Shown here: piece by piece, positions 1 to 11,591 of the stretch | Layout of the letters: each line of letters opens with the position of its first letter | Numbering within the stretch: position 1 is the first letter of the stretch | Assembly (NCBI GenBank): GCA_029204225.1 | Contig: CM055096.1 | Coordinates: 59,454,397-59,518,396, forward strand | Direction: 5' to 3' | DNA: 64,000 bases | Source: Diphasiastrum complanatum | Taxonomy: Eukaryota; Streptophyta; Lycopodiopsida; Lycopodiales; Lycopodiaceae | Translations under genes and position numbers: made by a program | Notes under the pieces: generated by a model | What the model was told of the DNA's origin: nothing | The model's database searches: none | What the model saw: the letters and a program-made list of their open reading frames with translations, nothing else

Positions 1-605
1 AAGGAAGCAGCCTAGCGTTTACTTGTGTCTAAGGAGTTTTCGAGGGGGGTTTGCTAATGAAATTTTTTGGGTGACCGAAACATCTAAGGGAGGAAGAAAA
101 TGAGACAGATAAGTAGGTAAATGTGATAGTGTGGTGTAATTTGGATTGGTTATTAATCCTTATATAGAAATTGCATAACACTAGTTTTTTGAATTCATTA
201 AGTTGAATTTATTTTGGATATCTATAGGACCATGAATTGACTCTATTTGTTATAGGAAATTGTGATATTGGAACGAAAATGACACTTGGTTCACATTAGT
301 ACTGTAAAGAGTCTTATTCCTAAGAATTAGAACTCGCAGATGGTGGGAGTTCGGTGAAAGTTAGTACCAACCAGGTGGTTGTTTATGTGACGGAAATACC
401 ATGTGCAGATTCTTGTTAAATCACAATTTTGGCAATGGATTATTGTGATCCATTAGGAACAGATATGGGGGTACTCCAGTATTTGGTGGAATAGATATGT
501 GAATATCTGGTATTGAAAATCTAGATGGAGTTTAGAGATCTCTAGACTATCGGATAATGCAGTTAATGATCTTCTTGAAGGAGCTGAATTTCTTGTACCA
601 TTTTC
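1..605. other. Unassigned AT-rich sequence at left edge
   Basis: No coding region, RNA gene or recognisable repeat could be supported here. The inverted-repeat homology starts at about 606, so this block lies just outside the left arm. A faint resemblance to a RAD23 C-terminus at 555-600 was judged too weak to call. Confidence 0.4.
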
Positions 606-947
606 GGGCTTCCATTAGTGATTCCATTATCATCTTAATGATATTCTAATTAGTCATTGATTTCTCATCTTCTTTACAATCATTTTATTCTTCATGCAAG
701 TGTTGAAAGAAGAGACATGTTAGAAAAAAGAACGCATAGCTTCTCTTGTTACTAGCGAGCTCAATTATGTTTTGTTCTCTTCTCTTCTCTCATCTAATGC
801 TGCTACTACTCACCATCCTCAATCTTTTTTTTTTGTTTACGCAATGTTTGACCTTTTTGCAGGTTGGATGAGGAGTTGTTGGATTGAACTGTGAATACTA
901 AAATGTGAATATTGACACTTGAATACTTTAAATTTTGATCGTAATAC

Positions 948-1120
948 TGTGAATACTAATCGTAAAATTGTGAATACTAATTGTGAAACAGTGAATAATA
1001 ATCGTGAAACAGTGAATACTGATCGTGATACTCTGAATACTAATCATAACACTCTAAATTTATTGATCGTGATACTCAGAATATTGATTGGAATACTCTA
1101 AATACTTTGATTGTGATATA
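948..1120 (+). repeat. Minisatellite with 21-bp period
   Basis: Degenerate units of about 21 bases, typified by GTGAATACTAATCGTGAAACA, follow each other for about eight copies. Because 21 is a multiple of three, the plus strand stays open and reads as a seven-residue repeat of the type VNTNRET. The mirrored copy at 16095-16310 shows this predates the inverted duplication. A coding role is not supported. Confidence 0.75.
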
Positions 1121-1954
1121 TATTTTTAATAGTACAATTTTGAATAAAAAATGTCGACTTTTGTAAATACTGAAATTGTGAATATTCAATCGTAAATAAT
1201 AAATCGTGATTTGCTTTTAAAATCGAATGTGAATTTCATTAATTATATCGAATCATAAAATCAATAAGTACCAAATTATGATATTTGTAGTTATTCTCAT
1301 AAATATTTATGATGAAATTTGTGATTGTAATAATCTGAATATTTAATTGCAAAAATTGTGACCACTTTTGTGAATTTAATCCTTAATTAAGAATTGTAAA
1401 ATTTATCATTAGTTTGATCAATTCGTACATAGTAAATTGTGATATTTTTTTATTTTCAATTATGAATGTGCATCATGAAATCATAAATATTACATTATAA
1501 AACTTACTACTACTTTCGTGAACTATTTATATTTAGATGTAAAACTACAAATATTTATTAATAAAATTTTTCGTTATTTTTTAAAATCTATTCCAATCAT
1601 AAAGAATCTACTATCTTAAAAATTATGCATAGTATTTTGACTTGATTATGAGATTATGACATGATAAATATTCAAATATAATAGGAATAATTATTATTTG
1701 TAAAGTTAAAAAATGATTAAAATAATTTTCATCCATTCTTATTGAATGGTCATTTCTCATTTCAAATATTTAAAAATCTCAAGACACCATAATAATGACA
1801 AGGTCTTTGTGGTATGCCACAATGTTGTTTTTATATGTTTCCTATGATGTTTTTTTTTTGATATTTTTCATTATTTTTTTCACTTTTTTTTGCCAATTAT
1901 ATTTTTAAAAATAAAGTACAAAATAACTAATAAAAAATGATAAAGTAAAAAAAG

Positions 1955-2776
1955 AGCTGATGCAGTGATGTGTGTGACATTTTCTGATGAAGCATGCAAC
2001 GTTATTGATGCCAGTACCAATACCCTGATCACTCAAGGCAGAAGAAAATATAATCTATATCATCTGAAGGTACGCTTGCCTGCAGATCAGGTGCATCAAA
2101 CTCATGATGATTTGCCAGACACTCTGTGGCACAAGAGACTATGCCACATGAATTTGATGGCACTTTACCAAGGAATGGAGCAATAACAGGGGTCAGTATC
2201 TCGTATACGACCACCTGTGATGCATGTCTGAAACATGGACGTTTCATATATCATCTTTCCAGTTAACTTTTATTGAAATTGATAATTTCTTTAAAAGAAG
2301 GGGTGAAGTGGTGGGATAAATTTCTATTTGGGAATCTATGGTTGCATAGTTTTCAGAAAAAAACCAGCTGTGGTATAGAAATGAGATTTTTTTTTGGAAA
2401 TAATTTTGGATAGATTCAGAGTAAGATGGCTAATTGGAACTTTTCAAATAAGAGAAACTCTCTAGGGATTGTGTAGACAACCTGGAACAAGTTTGGAGTT
2501 TGAATCATTATCTATAAGTAGTACAGTAAAAGATCAAAGGTTACTAATTCCATTTTGATTGGAATAGAAGTAAGTTTGATTAGGATTTATGTCTGAGTGT
2601 TCTGTATCAAGGTGTGAGGATGAATATTTCAGAGACAACCTTTGCAGCTGCCCTCCATCTGCCTACAGAGGGAACCGTACCTCCAGCACTATTCGGGGAG
2701 GATATCCATACATTTTCATCAACAGAAAAGCACTACACTGAGTTACATGTATGCATGCATCAAAACATTACTAAAA
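1955..2776 (+). mobile_element. Insertion in left arm carrying copia pre-integrase fragment
   Basis: The right arm has only about 40 unrelated bases at this point. The insert has an open stretch at 1965-2186 ending with LWHKRLCHMNL, the conserved start of the copia GAG-pre-integrase/HHCC region, preceded by sequence resembling the protease-integrase linker of the copia remnant at 31201-32115. A second open piece at 2614-2750 contains AALHLPTEG, a pattern I associate with plant retrotransposon-linked proteins. No LTR, target duplication or full domain is visible, so it is a fragment. Confidence 0.6.
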
Positions 2777-3121
2777 ACCAATACTTTTGTAATCGACTGA
2801 GGATTTTTTTGCCACTGAGGATTTCTTCTTAATTGATTTGCAACTCAAAAAATTATCTTCATCAATATCTGAATCCATCTCTCTTTTTGTTCACCTTGTA
2901 TTGCAACAACATGGTATTAATGTATTGTTGTTTCGCCTGCTTCTGTCGTAGCTATTGTAGGTTTGACATATTTCAAAACAACTATATTATGTGGCTTTTA
3001 TGGAGGTCCATCAGGAATTTGACGTCCCCCAAGTCTAGTAGGATCCATATGGCATAAAATTTGCTCATTAGTTAACTCAACCTCCTCGTTATAAGATAAA
3101 ACATGACCAACTGGTATGAGT

Positions 3122-3760
3122 TTATCTTCTATTGGATTTGAAATTTGATGAACTAAAGTCCAAGTCACGTCCATCATACTCTACCTCATATGTAATTGGC
3201 ATATCAAGAGTGTGCTCATTAGGAGGTGTAATGCTCACTTCCAATCTTTCATCATGGTGACATATGTAGCATGTTGTGCAATCAACAATTGCTAGTGTTT
3301 GGCACCAATTTACATTATTGAATTTCCAACGTCTTATTTTCACGATCTATAGTATGATTAGTGGTTGAAGAATCATCATCAGCTTTTGGCCACATTGGTG
3401 TAATTGTCCAAGTGCTTGGATCCAATTTGACTACTCACTCGCAATTTTTTAAAATAATATTGTTTGTTCTTTAGTTATGAATCACTTGTGTAACTTCTAA
3501 CCATGGATGACCCAACAATATCTAATAAACTGAGGGTGCTTCAAGGAGATCCATTACCACAAAGGTAATAAACACTTGCTAATTTTATTAGAATATCTTT
3601 TATTACTCTTTTTGGCTTACTACACCCAATTGAACTACCACTTTGATTACAAAGTTTCTAAGTTTTAGCTTTGAAAGCCCCCATTGTTCGTATAGCTTGA
3701 AAAATTAGATTCACACCACATTTACCATCTATTAATATTGCTTCTTTGTTAGATTGCTTA
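3122..3760 (-). pseudogene. Decayed gypsy retropepsin region (left arm copy)
   Basis: On the minus strand from about 3745 the sequence reads LIDGKCGVNLI, close to the D-[GS]-x-SGVN active-site region of Ty3/gypsy aspartic proteases. Further on is a phrase like the family's LLGHPW motif. Stops and frameshifts interrupt the frame, and the short open stretch 3343-3122 is the remnant that follows. The right arm carries the same region on the plus strand. The enzyme would cut the Gag-Pol polyprotein, but this copy cannot encode it. Confidence 0.55.
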
Positions 3761-4043
3761 TGCTTGATTGAAAAGTGATATTACATTATTCACTTTTCTA
3801 CACTACCCTATATTGAGAATTTTTTTTAATTCATCAAATCTGACACAATATAAAGGTTCTAGCTAAATCTTCGGTTTTGGATATGTTAAACGTCCTATCA
3901 AAACTTCTTTTCCATGACGTACAAGATGTAAGAGCTTGACAAGAGATATATCCATCTTACTTGAATGTATATTTGCAATTGGTTTCGTTCTAGGATATGG
4001 CTGATCTTAATTAATTGTGGATATCAAGATTGGATATGAAAGT

Positions 4044-6570
4044 TTTTAAAATATATTATGGTATCATTTTCTATAAACAAGAATCAATTACAAAGCTGCA
4101 TATGGAAGCAAAGGCAATTTTAACATTTCATATCTACAATGTGTAAAAGTTACAAAAAAGTAGAAGTGAGTAACTTTCTTGCTCTTTAATTTGATATTTG
4201 AAAATTAGCCTCTCAATTCAACAACTATCATAGTTTGGGAAATGTTTTCCACCTGAGAAATGGAAAGTGGGAGATGATAATTGAGAAATGAGAAAATGCT
4301 ATGCCAATACAAAAGCAGACTAGTGCAAGAGTACCTTTTCCAGATTAAAACAATGAAACATATTACTCAACTTATGATTTAAATAATGAACCATACTAGT
4401 TAACGCCAAAAGATAGTTAAAAATAGTAACCACATTGGTCATATTATCTTTTGGTTAAGCAATTCTTGTTCACCTATAGTCAAGAGTAACCATTTGTGAA
4501 TGGATTGAATTTTTTATCAAATACTAAAGAGGTTCATTTGTAAGTAAGGAGAAACTTCAAAGTATGGTGATGACAATGAGAAGAAGATTTACATTTGACG
4601 ACTTCATTGTTCACAACAAGAAAGACGAAAATGGAACATGGATACCATAAAACTACATCGAATACTTTTGGGTATCGAAGCATCCTTCATAAAAAAAGAT
4701 GTTTCAACAAAGCACAAGATTGAAATTAACTTTAAGATCTTATTGAGTATGATTTTTATTTTATTTTAGAGCACAATCCATTTTGAGGTGTTAGCTCAAC
4801 ATGTGTATATGGATTTTGAGGTCAGTGTGCAATATTTGAATCCTCATGATCATCCTTGTGTGTTTTATTTTTTTTCTTTGTTCTTTTCTTGTATTTGTTT
4901 TCATCTTGTATTTTGAATTTTATAGTCTCAGTGGCCTTATTGTCGTCTCGCTTGCTTGAATGAAGAAATATGACAAGTGATAATATATTTTGATAATTTC
5001 TTTGATGATATATTTGTCTAATAGTGTATTCTTCTGCAAGAGTTTTTTCTAGGACAACTTTGTTTGGTTAATTGTGTTGTCTGATACAACAGAATAATAA
5101 TCATCAAGAAATCTTATCATTGCCAGATGTCTTTATGTGAACTCAATAACAAGATAGTATTTAGCAATTTTAGACTCACAAGTCCAAACTCGTCTTCTAA
5201 AAGACAAAGATGAAAGTTGTATATTAAGGTCCAATTGAAGTTCCTATTGCTTTTACCAAACTTTGTTATTATCTGGATTAACAAAAAAAAAATCATAATC
5301 ACAATCCGTAAAACATTTGCTTGTAAAAGTTAAGAACAACAATCAAAATTTTACTAGCTATTATGTAACTACATTCTTTTAATCTTCAACTTTTCAACAT
5401 TCATATGACATGGCAATGCCTTTGTGATACAATACACGTTGTTCTTGTTATTTTAGTAGATCCATTTACCATCAGTGGTCTCCAAATGTTGATGAAGCTG
5501 AATAACATCTGTACCTTGGGTCTTTATAAGAGCTTTATGTCTTTTCTCCTTTGCATCACACCGTCCACCCATTTGGATTTCTCCTTCAAGAAAATTAATT
5601 ATATCTTTTTGAAAAACAAAAGTCATCATAACAATGTTACTACATTTAACTCCTTGCTTCACTTTTTCACCTTAGTAACATTAAAAGAATTTTGCTCTCT
5701 CTTGACCTTTCTAATATGGGTGTAGGATGTGCTAATGATCAATCCTCATCATCATTTACAATATCAAGAGATTTTGGACTCTTACTTTAGACTCCACCAA
5801 AATTGATATCATCATCATGTATCTTTAGAGTATCGCCCATATCAAAAATATTAGAACAATCTATTCTTTTAGTTTAGGAAATTCCTTTAATATTGATTGA
5901 AGTGCCACTATTCAAGCATTCTAGAGCACGTTTTTAGAAGATTGTTTTTATATATAGAAATGCATACATTTTCTTTGATACACTAGATATAAAATGGTTG
6001 AAAAAAGACTACTTTTGGATAAGAATCACTGATCACGAAAGCATTATGTACAAATGTAGATTGTTTTTGGCCCTATTTGTACAACAATGGGCGCACCACC
6101 TTAGTACACATGGTTTACATCAACGAGCAATCTAGTGGCCGAGGTGGGTTGAAGGCTCTAGCATAGGAGCGTGCAACATCATTTCATTGAAAGTTTTGCC
6201 ATCCACACAGGCCCTTGAAAGAACATTCACCTTGCAAAACCAAAGCATGCGTGATTGTACTATTTATTATAAACAAAATGTACATTGTACCAACAAGGGT
6301 AATGGCTAATATTGAAATGGAGCGTTACTAGTTCATGCTCTATGATCTAAGCTGTGCTAGTGCTAGATAGAGTAAATATTCAGACTAGAAAGAGAGCATA
6401 GATTCATAGAATCTTCACACCCAGGTGAGGTGCCACAGATATAGTCTCTAATGTGCATAAGGTGACAAAACATTGTAAGTGTGCCTTGATGCTTTCAATG
6501 ACATAAAATATAAGAGATAATAACTATACATTACAATTTTTGGTGCCATAGAGAGTTGTTGCTGAGAGAG
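4044..6570. other. Loop sequence with no recognised gene
   Basis: AT-rich sequence between the left repeat arm and the dCTP pyrophosphatase gene. An open minus-strand stretch at 5453-5662 has plausible composition but no motif I recognise and no extension. I see no LTR, domain or RNA gene. Confidence 0.4.
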
Positions 6571-6579
6571 AAAAAGCCT

Positions 6580-8064
6580 TCAGGCATTGTGGGTGCTGCG
6601 CCTGCGTTCTCTATTGCTTATAGCAGCTGCAGCAGCAGCAGGAGGAGGAGGAGTCGTCGAGTAATTCCTTTCGACGGGATACTTGATTGCATTCTTCTCG
6701 AGTTTGCTGAGAGCAGCTCTTCCCAAATCCACGCCACACATGTCCGACAAGCGCACTAGGTACAACAATACGTCCGACAGTTCCTCACCCAAATGCTCCC
6801 TCTCTGATGCATCCCAACCAGGCAGGCCTCTTTGAACCTCCCCCTTCCACTGGAATATCTCTGATAGCTCTCCAACTTCCCCGACCTGACATATTACTAA
6901 AAAAATCAATTATAGAACTATATTTTGTGCATGCATAGGTAAATCGAGTCATTCTGTACATTATGTACATCCTTGATTAGGCGTAGGTAAGAAGGAGTTT
7001 CAAGCTCCAAGCGGCAATGGTGCAGTCGAGCCTGTACCTACTTGGGCATAGTTCCAACTCCTATATTCCAACTCCACTAGATTCCAATGTATCTTCAACT
7101 AGCCAAACTACAACATGCAACGAATTATAAGCAAGACAAGTCTATCACGTAAAACATAATGCATGCAGATTTGAATAGAATGCAGTATAGCATGGGAGTT
7201 GTGTGGATAAGGCTGTACAGGGTCTTGAGGTAAGAAAAGAACTAAGGATAGCATTATCTAGTTTACCAACCACTGCTTATTCTTGACAATGCATGCTATA
7301 ATATATTTCCTTTACAAGCATGTTCCTATATTTTTCAGTACAAATACAGTATGTTCTTGATAACGGAAGCCATAATAGATTATAGCACTCTGTCCTTTAC
7401 AAACGAGTTGCTGTATTTTAAATACAAATACAGTATGTTTTCGTCAGCCACAACATGCAGCAAATAAACAGCATGCAGCTTCACTGAAACGCAGGTTTTG
7501 CATCTTCCGCATGTCTTGTAGCATGCTTTCCAGTACAGACACGTTCCTGTATTTTCATTATAATCAAAACATCTGATTTCCATCAGCCACATCAAAACAT
7601 GCAGCAAATAAGTCTTAGACTTAGTTCACTAATTAGAACAGAATGCACAGATCTAGAGCTTCCACTGAAATGCAGCTAAGGTTGTCTGGATAAGGCTCTA
7701 CAGTTCCTTGAGCTCATAATTGGATGTCCACCCCCTGATCGTGATCAGGCAAGCTTCTACCGAATGCTTTCCAGTACCAACCTATTTCTGTATTTTCATT
7801 ATAATGCAGTATGTTTTCAATCAGCCACAGTAAAACATGTAACAAACAAGCAAGACAATGCAGCTTTGTGAAGGGAAGTACAAGGGAAAGGCAGACCAGT
7901 GCGAGCAGCAGATTGCGAGGGCTGTGGAAATGCTCCCAATTGCGGGCTTTGGAGAAGTCATCAATTCGCTTCTGGAGCTCCACAAGACTGACCTCAGCAC
8001 TGTGGGCAGCTGCCTTCCTTGGTCGGGGGTAAGCTCCAGCTCCATTTTGTATGAGAATTGTCAT
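6580..8064 (-). CDS. DCTPP1: dCTP pyrophosphatase (MazG-like NTP pyrophosphatase), two exons
   Basis: Exon 1 is 8064-7897 and exon 2 is 6885-6580, separated by a 1,011-bp GT-AG phase-0 intron; together they encode 157 residues. The family hydrolyses dCTP and modified dCTPs to the monophosphate plus pyrophosphate, cleaning the nucleotide pool. Exon 1 gives the N-terminal helix ending FHSPRNLLLAL. Exon 2 starts VGEVGELSEIFQWKGEV and carries EELSDVLLYLVRLSD, together the two ExxE/ExxD metal-binding halves of the all-alpha MazG fold. Length is in the range of eukaryotic homologues. The tail (TPPPPAAAAAA) is low-complexity. The start is the first ATG after an in-frame TAA. All key acidic residues are present and no break is seen, so it looks functional although it lies inside a large inverted repeat. 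Confidence 0.9.
7320..7860. repeat. Tandem-duplicated segments inside the dCTP pyrophosphatase intron
   Basis: A block with TTTCCAGTAC, CTGTATTTTCATTATAAT, CAGCCACA and AAACATG occurs at about 7527-7600 and 7768-7845 (241 bases apart), with more decayed versions near 7332 and 7420. A second shared phrase, GGATAAGGCT, starts both at 7206 and 7688. The intron therefore seems to have grown by local duplication. Confidence 0.6.
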
Positions 8065-8189
8065 GACTGCTAGTTAGCATATTACTAATCAACACAAGTA
8101 ATAGCAACTGATAGACGCGGCTTTGTAGGAGTGAATCGTCGCAATCTATTAGCTATAACGTAGTAGAAAGTATTGCGCAATTATAACGC

Positions 8190-8251
<62 letters not shown>
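8190..8251. repeat. (TG)n(AG)n compound microsatellite
   Basis: A GT run passes directly into a GA run, about 130 bases upstream of the dCTP pyrophosphatase start. On that gene's coding strand it reads CT then CA, so it lies in the probable promoter or 5' leader. Confidence 0.9.
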
Positions 8252-8257
<6 letters not shown>

Positions 8258-10289
8258 GAGCCACATATAACTCCCCTCTCCCTCCTACCTCCGGATTTGG
8301 CTTTTTACCTCTGAGGTGAAAAAAGTTAACTTTAGGAGGGAGGACAGCCTCTGGTGGAGGCAGCCTCTCGGAGCTGGCGAAAATATGTCCAATCAAATGA
8401 TGACAAATAGGTCGAAGGTAGCACTCAGAGACCTCTGACATGTGACATGCCAAAAGTCAACCACCGGTGGCAGCCTCTCTCATGTGGCCGAGCTAAGAGA
8501 GAGAGAGAGACACGTACTATATGAGTTTCTATTGGTCCACTTCACCTTTTAGATAGACATGGGTTTTGGGTTATCCACATCAATGACTCGGCATTTCCTA
8601 AACCCTAAAGTCTTTGTGACCCATAAGTGCCAAACTATGGTATGGTCAATGAATAGAATAAACACGTGGGCTTTACATTTATCCCATATGCAAATCTTGA
8701 AATGACTTCCATCCATTTATAAAGCTACATGCAACATAGATTTTGCAATCTAGAGACATGAAATGCCCTGAATCAAAATTAGTTTTGAAGCTAAAAAGAT
8801 GAACACCAATTTGGGAAAAAAAAACCCCAAAGACAAATGAAGACCAAAATGGGTGAAAAGGACCTTGCAAGAGCCATTTATGTGGTGGACACAAGCTTGG
8901 AATCTATGTGCATACCCACCTTTCAAACTTAGATTGAAGGGTTTTCTTATGTCTAACTTTCATATGACCTGTATAATTGAAGGTGACCTTTTCAATCAAG
9001 AATCGCAGAAAGATTTTAGCCTCAATAGTATTATGTTATTATTTTATTTTAGAAGGAATTTTTAGAATTTTGAGCTTGTATGAAATTTGACTTTTAAATT
9101 TGTCTCAAAATATTATTATTTGTCTTTCTTTCAATTTACGCCTGTTTAATATTTTGCACCCCTTTGAAAAGCATTGTAGTTTGCAAATGCCAAGTCTTGA
9201 GCCAGCTGCAGTGAAACTAAGGAGGTATAAGTTGGGGGCGAATATTTTGAAACTATTGTTTCCTTATCTCCTCACTCCTACACTAGGGGTAGGTTACTTT
9301 GGGAGGATGACTTTTGTAGGACCTTGGGCGGTTAAGTTTGTCCTACCTCTTCACTTTAACAATGGAGACAAGCTACCAAGTTTGACTATGGTAGGACCTC
9401 CAGTCAACCTTTTGAAGATAGTCTTCCTCTAGGGCAACGATGAAATTAATTTCAACATGTGGTAGCAAGAACCTTGTTCATTTCAGCAAAGGGCCCACCC
9501 TACACTCAAACAACACGGACATTGTGTCCCTCTCTTGAACCTTAGTCTAAGGCCTAAACAACATATTAACGAGTTTAGGTAAGGCTTAATGAGTGCGTGA
9601 TCATGTCATACCAAATATCTTTTCTTGATTTTTTTATAGCTAGTGTGAAGTTGATAGGAAACTTGCACAAGGAACACCATGGATTCATTGGATGAAGAAT
9701 CCAAAAGGATATTATCAGGTAGGTGCCACATAATTGGAGATAGGTCTGTATCGATGACATGTGAATAACGCTCCCTATAGGAAAATTGTAGATGGAACTT
9801 GACATGTTTAATATATCCTAATAGGAGAGTTACTACACATAAGGATTGGGAGATATCCTAATAGGAGATTTACTACACATAATTACTAGGGCCTTGCCTC
9901 ACCAACTTGGTCAACTTAGTTAAGTGCATCTCAAGAATTTTTTTACTAGCCTTCATGGTGGTTGAGTTGGATAAGAGTTGGAATTACGCGTGGCATTAGA
10001 GTAGTTTAAAGTTCAAAAAGGACCGTTTGTTAAGATGCTTTCTTTTGGACCTTTTTCAAACCAATAGTAAAAGTACATGTGTACTTTTACGTAACATAGA
10101 CAAGCTACCACAAAAGTCATAAGCTTTTAGAGCTTTGTTTTAGCTTTCATTTGCACCAATTTGCAAGCAATTTGGGTAAGGGATGCAAAAGTTATTAAAT
10201 TCTTTTTAAATCAATGTTCAAGGAAAAGGAGAAGAAAAAAAAAACATTTATTAAGCTTAGAGAAATGGGAGAGGAGGGCATGTTTAGAG
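8252..10289. other. Intergenic sequence, nothing recognised
   Basis: Contains short GA runs (8493-8510) and several short open stretches without motifs or consistent extension. A nine-codon-scale phrase, AATAGGAG(A/T)(G/T)TTACTACACAT, is repeated at about 9820 and 9858. No domain, LTR or RNA gene could be supported. Confidence 0.4.
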
Positions 10290-10735
10290 GGAGAGAGAGG
10301 GGGGGGAGGGGGCACATGCTTCCCTCCTTGGGGAGTGTGCGCCCACACTCCGGGGTGTTGGGCCCCTTCGTGGCCCGCCCCAGCTAGCCACCCCCAAGGG
10401 GCTGGCGCCCGTGAGGGAGTGCGCCCCCCCCACTTGGAGGCACCGGGTCCCTTTGGGGCTTGACGCCCCAATGGGGGCACCTAGCCTCGCAAGGGCCAAG
10501 TGGCCCCAGCCAGCTAGCCCCCAGGGGGGGATGGCACCCCTTGAGTGGGTTCCAGCCACCCCTCTCAGGGCTCGAGGCCATGGAGATCGGGCCCCAAGGT
10601 TCCCGAGCCCAGGTTGCACGACCCCAGGCCTGAAGTAGCCCGACACCCCAGAGTGGGAATGCTCCCCAAGATCGTGAGCGTGCCCCCCCCTCCCCCAACC
10701 TCTCTCTCTTAAACCCCCCCCCCCCTTCTCTCTAA
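10290..10735. repeat. GC-rich island with internal short repeats
   Basis: A sharply bounded GC-rich block with G and C homopolymers sits in AT-rich sequence. It holds recurring words such as CCCCAAGG, GGGGC and GGCACC, and ACTCCGGGGTGT resembles ACACTCCGGGG words around it. Long open frames on both strands are side effects of few stop codons. No rRNA or known gene was recognised. Confidence 0.55.
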
Positions 10736-11590
10736 ACTTAATAATTTTCTTCTTGTCTTCTCTTCTTCTTTTCCAAGGTTGATTAAAAAAAAAATTGTCC
10801 CCCCCATTCATTTTGATTTTCCCAAAACCCTCCAATCATAGTGTTTGATTTACTTGGATGCCCGAGTTGTGAACTGGGGTAGCCTATGTGGCAATCCTTA
10901 CAAGGACTTTTTTGAAACTTAATTTTCTCTGATGTTAGCTCGAATGTTGGGTGCCAATTGCATGGACATTTGGAGCCTCATGCTCCTTTTTGTCTTGGCC
11001 TTACTATGTGATGTAAAGTGTATATGTTGTATAAAGTATACTAGTTATTGTTATACTGAAACAAAACTCTTATTCTTAAAAGTGATTTGGTGCTCCAATG
11101 ACAATAGATGTCTCAATTTAAGCTATCCTAAATGAAATGGGCCACTAGGCACCGATTAATAGTTGAATCCTAGAAAGTGATTTCCATTGTGATTGAGTGT
11201 GTAGGCAAGTACCCAGCCTCATCTAACACAATGAAGTAAACCTGTGAGGTGCCATCATAGTCTGTCCCACATCACATAGATTTTTCTATTGTCAGATGAG
11301 GGTGGGGCCCTTCCTGCACCGACATATATGCTCCTATCATACCATGCCTCCACATTTGAGGTAGTTAAATTGGCAGCCACAACTTCCTGGCATATGAGGT
11401 TCTAAATTTCATGGATTTGTCATCTTCTAAAACTCCTGTACTACACTTTCCCACACTTCCAAAAAGTGTTTATTCAAATGATTTTAGACTAATATAACTT
11501 TGAAAAGTCAAACTCTAAATCTAATATGAAATTTGGCCTCAATTGCCAAATATACAAATATGACCAAAATAGCAAAACTAGTCAAAATTT
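10736..11590. other. Sequence between GC island and copia remnant
   Basis: The right half (about 11120-11590) directly follows the minus-strand copia stop and a purine tract (11596-11610, minus strand GAAGAGGGAGTG). It is therefore probably the 3' LTR of that copia copy, starting TGAGAAATTTTG on the minus strand. The other end of the LTR could not be located. Confidence 0.35.
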
Positions 11591-11591
11591 C

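Larger units (their letters stand above)
606..4043 (+). repeat. Left arm of a large inverted repeat
   Basis: The plus strand here matches the reverse complement of 13983-16611. Segments compared by eye are nearly identical: in about 245 bases from 3122 I counted roughly ten differences. The outer edge is at the GGGCTTCCATTAG block (606) and the inner edge at GGATATGAAAGTTT (about 4043). The arm contains a 21-bp minisatellite, a long AT-rich stretch, an 0.8-kb insertion absent from the other arm (1955-2776), and decayed gypsy pol sequence on the minus strand. It may be one unit of a dispersed repeat or half of a segmental inverted duplication; the window alone does not decide. Confidence 0.85.

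Noticed and set aside
555-605. RAD23 C-terminus-like reading next to the left arm (AVNDLLEGAEF)
   Set aside because: The adjoining arm is about 94% identical to its partner while this part is not, so the likeness is probably chance; no other RAD23 block lies beside it.
5405-5725. 106-residue plus-strand frame
   Set aside because: Composition looks like AT-rich noise; the opposite strand is as plausible and neither shows a domain.
10284-10835. Long open frames in the GC-rich island, both strands
   Set aside because: Low stop frequency in GC-rich repeats explains them; no motif and biased Gly/Pro/Ala composition.
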